This document shows, piece after piece, positions 36,550-45,397 of a DNA stretch of 64,000 nt. Every line of letters begins with the position of its first letter. Positions within the stretch are counted from its first letter, which is position 1. The position numbers and the translations under genes are program-made. This DNA is from Niastella sp966212235 (lineage in GTDB: Bacteria > Bacteroidota > Bacteroidia > Chitinophagales > Chitinophagaceae). The notes below the pieces were generated by a model. That model was not told the DNA's origin, made no database searches, and saw only the letters and a program-made list of their open reading frames with translations. The stretch lies in contig CBIHPP010000001.1 in the NCBI GenBank assembly GCA_966212235.1, positions 186,001-250,000 on the forward strand, in the 5' to 3' direction.

Positions 36550-38487
36550 ATGCAAACAATGAAACGAAACTATTATATAACGGTTGTACTCCTGGTGTTT
36601 ACTGTTACAGCCTGTAAAAAGAGTTTTCTCGATGTGGTGCCCGATAATGTGGCTACGCTCGACAATGCTTTTACCATGCGCACGGAGGCGGAAAAATACC
36701 TGGCCACCTGCTATTCTTACCTGCCCAATGAGGGCGACCCGGTGCGTAACATCGCTTACCAGGGCGGTGATGAGTTCTGGATGGCCTATCCGGCTGCCAG
36801 TTTAACAGCTACCAACTGGAATGTTGCCCGTGGCAACCAGAACGTGGTACGGCCTTACGTGAATATCTGGGACGGTGATGATTTCGAGAATGTAGGCTTC
36901 AGGAATATGTTCACAGGTATTCGTACCTGTAATACATTCCTGGAGAATGTATCGGACCCCGGGAAGATCCCTGATCTTACCCTCGATGAAAGGACCCGGT
37001 GGATAGGAGAGGTGATGTTCCTGAAAGCCTGGTATCATTTCCTGTTGATGCGTCAGTATGGGCCCATTCCCGTTATGGATAAGAACATTCCGATAAATGC
37101 ACCGCTGGAACAAACAAAAGTAAAACGCCAGCCGGTTGATTCTGTCGTGAATTATATTGGCAATTTGCTGGACTCTGCCGCAAGCCGCCTGCCGGTGGCG
37201 TTATTGACGCCATCTACCGAGCTGGGACGTATTACGGTGGCCATTGCCAGAAGCATAAAAGCCCGTGTACTGGTATATGGCGCCAGTCCGCTGTTCAACG
37301 GCAATGCCGACTACAGCAATTTTAAAGATAAAGATGGTGTACAATTAATTTCTTCTACCTATAACGCCGAAAAATGGCAGCGTGCCGCCAAAGCCGCCAG
37401 CGACGCCATCAGCGCCTGTAACGAAGCGGGTATCTTTCTGTATAAATTTATCAATACCACCGGATTCCCGCTTACAGCCGGTACTATCACCCAAATGAGC
37501 ATCCGGAACGCCGTATGTGAAAAATGGAACCAGGAATGGATCTGGGCCAATGCCAATTCCTCTACCTGGCAGTTGCAATATTCATCCATGGCGCATATTG
37601 ATCCGGCCAACTCGGGCAATTCAAGTATTTATGGTACACTGGGGCCCACTATGCAGGTGGTACGGCAGTTCTATACAAAGAACGGGGTTCCCATTACAGA
37701 AGATAAAACATTGGATTATTCCAACGTGAACCAGTTAAGAACGGCCACCCATGATGAGCGGTTCAATATTGTGGAAGGGTACAAAACGGCGCGTTTGAAT
37801 TATGATCGTGAGCCACGCTATTATGCCGATCTGGGTTTCGATGGCGGCACCTGGTACATGCAGAACAGTCCGAGCCACACCGATGAAAACACCTGGAGCG
37901 CCCAATTGAAGCTCGGGCAATTTGGTAGCGGGGTAGCGGTAACCATTACCACCTATTATCCCAAGAAACTGGTGAACTGGAAATTTGCGTATCAAAGTAA
38001 TAACAGCAGTAATATTCAGGACTATCCTTTCCCCACCATGCGATTGGCAGATCTGTACCTGTTATATGCAGAAGCCATGAATGAAGCGAACGGTCCTTCA
38101 CAAGAGGTTTATAAATATCTGAACCTCGTGCGTGAAAGGGCTGGTTTACCAACGGTGCAGGACAGCTGGACCAATTTCTCGAACAATCCCGGCGCTTATC
38201 AAACGAAGGACGGTTTGCGCAATATCATTCGCAACGAACGAAATATAGAGATGTCTTTTGAAGGAAGCCGGTTCTGGGACCTTCGTCGCTGGAAGCTGGC
38301 CGGGCAACTGCTCAACACGAATGTATCGGGTTGGGACCGTTCCGGTACGGCCGATCATCCGGAGCTGTTCTATATTCCTACCACGTATTATACCATGCGT
38401 TTTGTAGTGCCGCGCGATTATCTGTGGCCGATCAGGGAATCGAATTTACCGGTAAATGAAAACCTGGTGCAAAATCCCGGGTGGTAA
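36550..38487 (+). CDS. SusD/RagB-type glycan-binding lipoprotein
   Basis: 645 residues (or 642 from ATG 36559). The lipoprotein signal ends VTACKKS. The SusD pattern is present: N-terminal EAEKYLATCYSYLP, TPR-like helices with GEVMFLKAWYHFLLMRQYG, and a C-terminal RNERNIEMSFEGSRFWDLRRWK followed by RESNLPVNENLVQNPGW. It is surface exposed and closes over the SusC barrel while binding the glycan. It pairs with the preceding gene. Confidence 0.96.
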   Translation: MQTMKRNYYITVVLLVFTVTACKKSFLDVVPDNVATLDNAFTMRTEAEKYLATCYSYLPNEGDPVRNIAYQGGDEFWMAYPAASLTATNWNVARGNQNVVRPYVNIWDGDDFENVGFRNMFTGIRTCNTFLENVSDPGKIPDLTLDERTRWIGEVMFLKAWYHFLLMRQYGPIPVMDKNIPINAPLEQTKVKRQPVDSVVNYIGNLLDSAASRLPVALLTPSTELGRITVAIARSIKARVLVYGASPLFNGNADYSNFKDKDGVQLISSTYNAEKWQRAAKAASDAISACNEAGIFLYKFINTTGFPLTAGTITQMSIRNAVCEKWNQEWIWANANSSTWQLQYSSMAHIDPANSGNSSIYGTLGPTMQVVRQFYTKNGVPITEDKTLDYSNVNQLRTATHDERFNIVEGYKTARLNYDREPRYYADLGFDGGTWYMQNSPSHTDENTWSAQLKLGQFGSGVAVTITTYYPKKLVNWKFAYQSNNSSNIQDYPFPTMRLADLYLLYAEAMNEANGPSQEVYKYLNLVRERAGLPTVQDSWTNFSNNPGAYQTKDGLRNIIRNERNIEMSFEGSRFWDLRRWKLAGQLLNTNVSGWDRSGTADHPELFYIPTTYYTMRFVVPRDYLWPIRESNLPVNENLVQNPGW

Positions 38488-38528
38488 AATTTCTTTAACC
38501 AAAAACTGGCTTGTCAAAACATACAGAT

Positions 38529-39713
38529 ATGAAAAAACATTTTTTAATAATAGTCCCTTTGCTGGTAATAACAGGGATGTGGAGTTGTAAAAAGGAAGAC
38601 GTAAATGGTTTGAAGGAAGGCAATGGCAACCCACCCGGTGTTGTTACTAATATAGCTGTGACAAATGAAAACGGCGCAGCAACCATTTCTTACTCGTTGC
38701 CGAAGGATGAAGACCTTTTGTATGTGAAAGCGGTATATGCGCTGGCCAACGGTACCAAACGGGAAGTAAAAGCCTCGTATTACGCCAACCAGTTGCGGGT
38801 GGCCGGTTTTTCCGATACCTTGAAACATACGGTACAATTGGTTGCCGTGAACAGGAGCGAAGTAGCGAGTGAGCCCGTAGAAGTACAGATTGAACCATTG
38901 GTATCGCCCATGCAGCTGGTCTTCCGTAATCTCAGCGTTCGGGCCACGGCGGGTGGAATAAGAATTAAATCGTTCAATCAGTTCAAAGGCGATATCGTGA
39001 TTGTGCCATTGATCGATTCATTGAACAATGGCGAATGGGCCAGTCTGGATAATATTTACTCCAGCGATTCGCTGATTGCCGTGAGCATAAGAGGGCTGGC
39101 GCCGGTGCAAAGGAAATTTGCCTTTTTTGTGCGCGACCGTTGGCTGAACCGCACCGATACGCTGTTTGCCACGTTGACACCCACCAAAGAAATATTGATT
39201 GATAAGAATAACTTTTCTGTATATCAGTGTGATAACGATACCAAGATGTCGTTCAATACGACGGTTGACCTGATGTGGAAAGGATTGCTCAATAACGAAT
39301 GGCCCTGCACGTATACCGATGAAAGTTCGGGCGTGCCCACCACCATCACCTGGGGCGTAGGAGCGGCGCCGGTTAAATTGACCAGGTTCAACCTGCTTAC
39401 GCGCCGGGAGGGCTCCTTATATTATTCCAAAGGAAGTCCGCGCCGTTTTGAAATATATGGTTCCAACAATCCAACGCACGATGGCGACTGGAGCAAGTGG
39501 ACGAAAATACTTACCTGTGAAGTTGTTAAACCAAGCGGTTTACCGCTGGGCCAGGAGAACAATGCAGATGCAACTGCGGGCAGCGCCGGGTTCTCATTTG
39601 ATTTTAACGAAGACACACCGCCTTACCAATACCTGCGGTTGAAATGTTTATCAAACTGGATCGGTTCTTATTTTATTGAAATACAGAACATGTCTGTATG
39701 GGGAACAAACTAA
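38529..39713 (+). CDS. Surface lipoprotein, DUF4959/DUF5000-type (F5/8C-like C-terminus)
   Basis: About 394 residues from ATG 38529 (MKKHFLIIVPLLVITGMWSC), giving a lipoprotein signal with Cys20. Ig-like beta-sandwich repeats (about 40-210; GAATISYSLPKDEDLLYVKA) are followed by a discoidin-like C-terminal domain (from about 230; YYSKGSPRRFEIYGSNN, then YQYLRLKCL). This architecture is typical of the surface glycan-binding lipoprotein encoded after SusD. It likely captures the polysaccharide at the cell surface. Confidence 0.82.
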   Translation: MKKHFLIIVPLLVITGMWSCKKEDVNGLKEGNGNPPGVVTNIAVTNENGAATISYSLPKDEDLLYVKAVYALANGTKREVKASYYANQLRVAGFSDTLKHTVQLVAVNRSEVASEPVEVQIEPLVSPMQLVFRNLSVRATAGGIRIKSFNQFKGDIVIVPLIDSLNNGEWASLDNIYSSDSLIAVSIRGLAPVQRKFAFFVRDRWLNRTDTLFATLTPTKEILIDKNNFSVYQCDNDTKMSFNTTVDLMWKGLLNNEWPCTYTDESSGVPTTITWGVGAAPVKLTRFNLLTRREGSLYYSKGSPRRFEIYGSNNPTHDGDWSKWTKILTCEVVKPSGLPLGQENNADATAGSAGFSFDFNEDTPPYQYLRLKCLSNWIGSYFIEIQNMSVWGTN

Positions 39714-39724
39714 AAAATAAAATC

Positions 39725-40939
39725 ATGTTCATGAAACAATATTTTGTAAACATATACCTGTGCCTGTTGATTGGTTTGCTTGGCGTTGGAGCGGTTTCGT
39801 GTAAGAAGATGGATGATTATAAAGAATTCGCCGGGGGCGGCGAGATCGTTTATCCGGCCACATTCGATTCACTGAAAGTGATCCCGGGCAATGGCCGGGT
39901 GATGATTACCGGTTTATTGAGCGGCGATCCGAACGTAAGCAAGTACAGGGTATTCTGGAACAGTGGCAGCGATTCGCTGGAAAAGACGTTCACCCGCCAT
40001 GGTAAAACAGATACACTCAAACAGGTCGTTGATCATTTACCCGAAGGACCCATGACCTTTACGCTTCGTACCTATGACAACAAAGGCAACCGGTCCATAC
40101 CCATGACTGTTACCGGCAACGTATATGGCGCCAGCTTTCAGGCTTCTGTGAATGAAAGAGGTAACCGGGCCGTATTGAGCACCAAATTTAACCCCGATGG
40201 TTCGGCCCTTATCACCTGGGCAAATGTAGATGCGTATGTTGGCGTGTTGGGTATGCGCATCCGTTATTACGATGCCACCGATAAATTGCGCGATACCATC
40301 GTACCATCCATATTGAAAGATCAGAAAACCACCATACCCGGAGTAAGTGTGCAGAAGCAGATCGCATACAATACCCTGTTCCTGCCCGATACCGTGGGTA
40401 TCGATACTTTTACGGTTGCATCCAATACATTGTCTTTATTTACCGAAGTTGCTCTTTTAAACAATGTGAAGCCCATTGCGAATGCGGCCAATGATGGCAA
40501 CCGCTGGGCCAACCTGCGCGATTGGATAAGCAACGCTGCCGTAAAGAACCATGGCGGTTATGGCGGAACCGATATCTCCGGCGATCCGAAAATATATTTT
40601 GAAGCGGGGTGGGGCGCGCCTGGCATTCAAAATGGAAAAGTATACCAGGTGGTAACCCTGCCGCCGGGGAAGTATAATTTTGAAGGGTCCATTGACTGGT
40701 GGAATGTAAGCACACACAACGAAGTATACCTGATGGCTGCTGCCGGCGCCAACGGTCTACCCGATGTAAATAACCTGGGTGGCGCCTTCGCCTACAAAAA
40801 AGTAGACAATGGCTCCAATGTAAAAATGGAATTCACACTGACGCAGCAAACCACGCTTTCCATTGGGTTGTTGCTCGATATGTGGGACACTGGCGAAGCC
40901 ATGCGTTTCAACAGCCTTCGATTGTACATCGTGAATTAA
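39725..40939 (+). CDS. Surface lipoprotein, DUF4998-type with C-terminal DUF5013-like domain
   Basis: About 404 residues from ATG 39725 (or 39731); the frame also opens at 39698, overlapping the previous stop. Lipoprotein signal LLGVGAVSCKKMDDY. The N-terminal half is FN3-like (VIPGNGRVMITGLLSGDPNV, as in DUF4998). The C-terminal half has a jelly-roll look (ISGDPKIYFEAGWGAPGIQNG). It is likely a second surface glycan-binding protein of the locus. Confidence 0.75.
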   Translation: MFMKQYFVNIYLCLLIGLLGVGAVSCKKMDDYKEFAGGGEIVYPATFDSLKVIPGNGRVMITGLLSGDPNVSKYRVFWNSGSDSLEKTFTRHGKTDTLKQVVDHLPEGPMTFTLRTYDNKGNRSIPMTVTGNVYGASFQASVNERGNRAVLSTKFNPDGSALITWANVDAYVGVLGMRIRYYDATDKLRDTIVPSILKDQKTTIPGVSVQKQIAYNTLFLPDTVGIDTFTVASNTLSLFTEVALLNNVKPIANAANDGNRWANLRDWISNAAVKNHGGYGGTDISGDPKIYFEAGWGAPGIQNGKVYQVVTLPPGKYNFEGSIDWWNVSTHNEVYLMAAAGANGLPDVNNLGGAFAYKKVDNGSNVKMEFTLTQQTTLSIGLLLDMWDTGEAMRFNSLRLYIVN

Positions 40940-40969
40940 AACAAAATTGTATTATCAACGATCTTAGTA

Positions 40970-43297
40970 ATGTTTAGAAGGACCGGTCAAATACTTTTAT
41001 TTCTCTTGTTGGGGATGGGCAGTAGTTATTCGCAACAAAAGACACCACTTCGTTTATGGTACAATAAACCGGCGGCACAATGGGAAGAGACATTGCCGTT
41101 GGGCAATGGCCGCCTGGGCATGATGCCCGATGGTGGCGTGATGCAGGAGAGCATCGTGCTCAACGATATTACGCTTTGGTCGGGCGCACCGCAGGATGCG
41201 AATAATTACAATGCCAGTAAGAAATTACCCGAAATACAAAAACTGCTGATTGAAGGAAAGAATGACCAGGCACAGGCGCTGATCGATAAAGATTTTATCT
41301 GCACCGGTAAGGGCTCGGGCGCCGAACCCTATGGCTGTTATCAAACCCTGGGCCGGTTGGGCATTTCCTTTAACTATGACGGACAAAACGAGTTTACCGG
41401 TTATCACCGGGAATTATCACTCAATGATGCAGTAGCAATCTGCACCTACAAAGTAGGAGAGGTGGTGTATACCAGAGAATATTTCACCAGCTTTGGCGAT
41501 GATGTAGGGATGGTCCGGTTCACTGCCAGCCAGCCTGGTAAATTGAATGTTGAGGTGTCACTCACACGTGATGAAAAAGGAACGGTGACGGCTACTGCCA
41601 GTCAACTTGAAATGGTTGGACAACTGGAGAATGGCACCAATGGAAAAGGAATGGAATACCTCGCGCTGGTTTCACTCAAATTAAAGGATGGAAACGTTGA
41701 CTCAATTAACAATAAACTGGTTGTTAAAAATGCCACCGAAGCGGTCCTTTACTTTTCTGCCAAAACCAGTTTTCGTGATGCAGCCTTCCGGCAACAGGCG
41801 AAACAATTGTTGGCAAAAGCCATGCAGGTTCCCTATGAAACGCAAAAGAAAAACCATCGTAATAATTACCAACGCCTGTTCAACCGGATGCAGTTCGATT
41901 TGGGACCATCCGGTTCTGATGAATTGCCTACCGACCAACGGCTGTCGGCATTTTATGGGTCAACCGTTCCCGATAATAAACTCACGGTGTTGTTCTATCA
42001 GTTCAGCCGCTATCTTTCTATCAGCAGTACACGCGTGGGTTTGCTGCCGCCTAATTTACAGGGGCTTTGGGCGCATGAGATCCATACCCCGTGGAATGGC
42101 GATTATCACCTCGATGTAAATGTGCAGATGAACCATTGGGGTGTTGAATGCGGCAATTTATCGGAACTGAACCTGCCGTTGGCTGAATTGATTACGCAGC
42201 TGGTACCACACGGTGAGCGTACTGCTAAGGCCTATTATAATGCACGCGGCTGGGTGGCGCATGTGATCACCAATCCATGGTTATTTACCGAGCCGGGTGA
42301 AAGCGCTTCCTGGGGAATTACCAAATCGGGTTCGGGCTGGTTGTGCAATAATCTCTGGGACCATTATGTATTTTCTAACGATATCAATTATCTAAAAAAG
42401 ATCTATCCGGTATTGAAAGGCTCCGCCTTGTTTTATTCGGATATACTTATTAAAGACCCGGAAACAGGATGGCTGGTCACAGCTCCATCTTCTTCACCGG
42501 AAAATTCTTTTTATATGCCAGATGGCAGCGGCAAACACGTAAGCATTTGTATGGGTGCTGCCATCGATATCCAGATCATGCACGAGTTGTTCAGCAATGT
42601 GATTACGGCGGCGGAACGGTTGCATATAGATGAGCCGCTCAGAACAGCATTGAAAGAAAAGCTACAACAGATACCACCGGTGGCGCAAATTGCTGCCAAC
42701 GGCACCGTGATGGAATGGCTGAAAGATTATAAAGAAACCGATCCGCAGCACCGGCACATTTCCCATTTGTACGGGTTGTATCCGGCCAATTTGATCACAC
42801 CTTCCCAAACACCAGCACTGGCCGAAGCCTGTAAAAGATCGCTGAATGTACGGGGCGATGATGGCCCCAGCTGGTCAATCGCCTACAAACAATTGTTTTG
42901 GGCGCGTTTGTACGATGGCAACCGGGCCTATAAATTGTTCCGGGAGATCATGAAGCCCACTCGTAAAACCGACATCAACTATGGGGCTGGCGGCGGTGTA
43001 TATCCGAATTTATTATCGGCTGGACCGCCTTTCCAGATAGATGGAAATTTTGGCGCGGGTGCCGGCATTGCGGAAATGTTGTTGCAAAGTCATGAGGGGT
43101 ATATTCATTTGCTCCCTGCTATTCCCGATGAATGGATAAAAGAAGGATCCATAAAAGGGATGAAAGCCCGCGGTAATATCACCGTTGATTTTGCCTGGAA
43201 GGATGGGCGGGTAGTTTCGTACAGGGTTTTCTCGACCGCGAAGCAACGGGTGAAAGTAAAGGTAAATGGTACAATGAAAGAAGTAGTTACGGAGTAA
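40970..43297 (+). CDS. GH95 family alpha-L-fucosidase (or alpha-L-galactosidase)
   Basis: 775 residues with a signal peptide (ending SSYSQQ). The N-terminal beta domain has the GH95 opening (LRLWYNKPAAQWEETLPLGN and IVLNDITLWSGAP). The (alpha/alpha)6 barrel carries LDVNVQMNHWGVE where GH95 usually shows an NxN-x-x-MNYW-type catalytic loop. An HISHLYGLYPANLITP segment and DGNFGAGAGIAEMLLQSHEG end the barrel. The reaction is inverting hydrolysis of alpha-1,2-linked L-fucose, or L-galactose in some members. One Asn of the usual NxN appears as Asp. Periplasmic. Confidence 0.88.
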   Translation: MFRRTGQILLFLLLGMGSSYSQQKTPLRLWYNKPAAQWEETLPLGNGRLGMMPDGGVMQESIVLNDITLWSGAPQDANNYNASKKLPEIQKLLIEGKNDQAQALIDKDFICTGKGSGAEPYGCYQTLGRLGISFNYDGQNEFTGYHRELSLNDAVAICTYKVGEVVYTREYFTSFGDDVGMVRFTASQPGKLNVEVSLTRDEKGTVTATASQLEMVGQLENGTNGKGMEYLALVSLKLKDGNVDSINNKLVVKNATEAVLYFSAKTSFRDAAFRQQAKQLLAKAMQVPYETQKKNHRNNYQRLFNRMQFDLGPSGSDELPTDQRLSAFYGSTVPDNKLTVLFYQFSRYLSISSTRVGLLPPNLQGLWAHEIHTPWNGDYHLDVNVQMNHWGVECGNLSELNLPLAELITQLVPHGERTAKAYYNARGWVAHVITNPWLFTEPGESASWGITKSGSGWLCNNLWDHYVFSNDINYLKKIYPVLKGSALFYSDILIKDPETGWLVTAPSSSPENSFYMPDGSGKHVSICMGAAIDIQIMHELFSNVITAAERLHIDEPLRTALKEKLQQIPPVAQIAANGTVMEWLKDYKETDPQHRHISHLYGLYPANLITPSQTPALAEACKRSLNVRGDDGPSWSIAYKQLFWARLYDGNRAYKLFREIMKPTRKTDINYGAGGGVYPNLLSAGPPFQIDGNFGAGAGIAEMLLQSHEGYIHLLPAIPDEWIKEGSIKGMKARGNITVDFAWKDGRVVSYRVFSTAKQRVKVKVNGTMKEVVTE

Positions 43298-43311
43298 GAC
43301 CTGAAAGGTCT
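43297..43311 (+). other. Small hairpin at the end of the GH95 gene
   Basis: AGACCT/AGGTCT with a 3-nt loop overlaps the last base of the GH95 stop codon. There is no U tract, so it is more likely an mRNA processing or stability element than a terminator. Confidence 0.35.
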
Positions 43312-43389
43312 GGTAAGAATTAAGTAGGATCTGCTAAAAAACGCATACTTACTTCTTTGTATATTGTACCCATAAACTTGCTTCTTTAT

Positions 43390-45354
43390 ATGAAAAAGAT
43401 TGTATTCGCATTATTTGTCCTGCAGACTGGCATATTGAACGCTCAATTGCGCTTACCTAAAATATTTGGCGACAGCATGGTATTGCAACGCAACGCGCCC
43501 TTGCGCATCTGGGGCTGGGCGTCGCCGGCTGAAACCGTTACCGTACAATTTCACAATCAGCATAAAACAGTGCAAACCGATGCCCGTGGTAGCTGGGAAG
43601 CAGTACTGGCGCCCGAAACAGTTGGTGGTCCTTATCAATTAGCGGTGAAAGGCAAAACGACTATTACGCTAAAAGGCATCCTGATGGGCGATCTCTGGGT
43701 TTGTTCGGGGCAATCGAATATGGAAATGCCGCTGAATGGGTGGGGACAGATCTTGAATTGGGAGCAGGAAATAGCTGCGGCCAATTATCCGGCTATCCGG
43801 TTATTTACCATTGAAAAGGATGTGCAGGGGCAACCCGTTCCGGATGTTAAAGGCGGTGCCTGGCAAACCTGCACCCCGCAACACATTCCACCTTTTTCTG
43901 CGGTAGGTTATTTCTTTGGCAGGGCTTTGCATCAGCAGCTGCATGTACCTATCGGTCTTATCAATTCCACCTGGGGTGGCACCAATATAGAAAGCTGGAT
44001 CAGTTATGCCGGTTTTAAATCCGAACCTTATTATAAAGAGTTGGTAACAGTAGCGCCTGAAAAAAGCACGGCCGAATTGATGGCAACAAGAGAAAAGCAA
44101 TTGCGGGATTATCTCACCTCCGTGCAATTAAATAATATCGATACAACTAGTTTGAGCCAATGGCCGGCAACTGAATATGATGACAGCAAATGGAATAACA
44201 TGAACGTGCCGGGTTTGTGGGAGAGCCAGCAACCTGCCTTAAAGATCGATGGCGTGTTATGGTTGCGAAAAGAGATCGTGATCGATGAAGCAGATGCCGG
44301 TAAACCCGCAGTATTGAAACTGGCCATGATCGATGATAATGATATCACGTATGTGAACGGCATTAAAGTGGGTGGTGTGATTGGCTACAACGTGCCCCGC
44401 GTGTACAACATCAATGCCGGCATATTGAAAAAGGGAAAAAATACAATTGCCGTACGCGTTGATGATACAGGTGGTGGCGGTGGTATTTATGGGGAAGCAG
44501 CCGATTGTTCACTGACGGTTGACGGAAAAGCGATGACGCTGGCCGGGCCATGGAAATACCGTGTTGAAAATATAATAGTGAATGCGGGGGTTGGTCCGAA
44601 CGATTACCCATCGGTGCTGTACAATGCCATGATACATCCCATAGAAAAGCTGGCGATCAAGGGTGCTATCTGGTACCAGGGAGAAAACAATGCCGGGCGC
44701 GCGGTTGAATACAACCAGGCCATGCCGTTGCTCATCAACGACTGGCGTAAACGCTGGCAACAACCTGCCATGCCTTTTTATTTTGTACAGCTCGCCAGTT
44801 TTAATGCAGGGAATGGGAACAGCAACCAGGGAAGTAACTGGGCCGAATTACGGGAGGCGCAAAGCAAAGCCGCTCTACTGCCCAATGCAGGTATGGCCGT
44901 TACCATTGATATTGGTGACGCCAAAGATATTCATCCCCGTAATAAACAGGATGTAGGCATTCGTCTTGCTGCGTTGGCCTTACAAAAAACATATGGTATC
45001 AAGATGGTCGCATCGGGGCCTGTATATAAGAACATGCAGGTACAGGGAAATAAAGTCGTGGTGCAATTTATAAATACCGGGAAAGGACTGACAGCAAAGC
45101 CGGCATCAGCAACTGAGGTGTCAGGGTTTGAAATAGCCGGAGCTGATCAGCACTTTTATCCCGCAAAAGCAACCATTTCAGGAGCCACCCTAATTGTTTC
45201 AGCACCTGAAGTAACAACACCCGTAGCCGTTCGCTATGCCTGGGCCGATGATGCCGGCCATGCGAATCTGTTTAATAAAGAAGGTTTCCCGGCATCGCCT
45301 TTCCGTACCGACAACTGGAAAGCAAAAACAGCAGGTGTGAAGTACTTACCATAA
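43390..45354 (+). CDS. Sialate O-acetylesterase-type (SASA) carbohydrate esterase
   Basis: About 654 residues from ATG 43390 with signal peptide (VLQTGILNAQ). The opening LPKIFGDSMVLQRNAPLRIW is typical of this family. The SGNH-type Ser is in CSGQSNMEMP, and the Asp/His in DIGDAKDIHPRNKQDVG. A beta-jelly-roll insert (about 270-385; LWLRKEIVIDEA) splits the catalytic domain, as in related carbohydrate acetylesterases. It likely deacetylates acetylated sugar residues so the glycosidases can act. Periplasmic. Confidence 0.88.
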   Translation: MKKIVFALFVLQTGILNAQLRLPKIFGDSMVLQRNAPLRIWGWASPAETVTVQFHNQHKTVQTDARGSWEAVLAPETVGGPYQLAVKGKTTITLKGILMGDLWVCSGQSNMEMPLNGWGQILNWEQEIAAANYPAIRLFTIEKDVQGQPVPDVKGGAWQTCTPQHIPPFSAVGYFFGRALHQQLHVPIGLINSTWGGTNIESWISYAGFKSEPYYKELVTVAPEKSTAELMATREKQLRDYLTSVQLNNIDTTSLSQWPATEYDDSKWNNMNVPGLWESQQPALKIDGVLWLRKEIVIDEADAGKPAVLKLAMIDDNDITYVNGIKVGGVIGYNVPRVYNINAGILKKGKNTIAVRVDDTGGGGGIYGEAADCSLTVDGKAMTLAGPWKYRVENIIVNAGVGPNDYPSVLYNAMIHPIEKLAIKGAIWYQGENNAGRAVEYNQAMPLLINDWRKRWQQPAMPFYFVQLASFNAGNGNSNQGSNWAELREAQSKAALLPNAGMAVTIDIGDAKDIHPRNKQDVGIRLAALALQKTYGIKMVASGPVYKNMQVQGNKVVVQFINTGKGLTAKPASATEVSGFEIAGADQHFYPAKATISGATLIVSAPEVTTPVAVRYAWADDAGHANLFNKEGFPASPFRTDNWKAKTAGVKYLP

Positions 45355-45397
45355 CATACAATAAATAAACATAAAAACAGAAACATACACTAGTACC

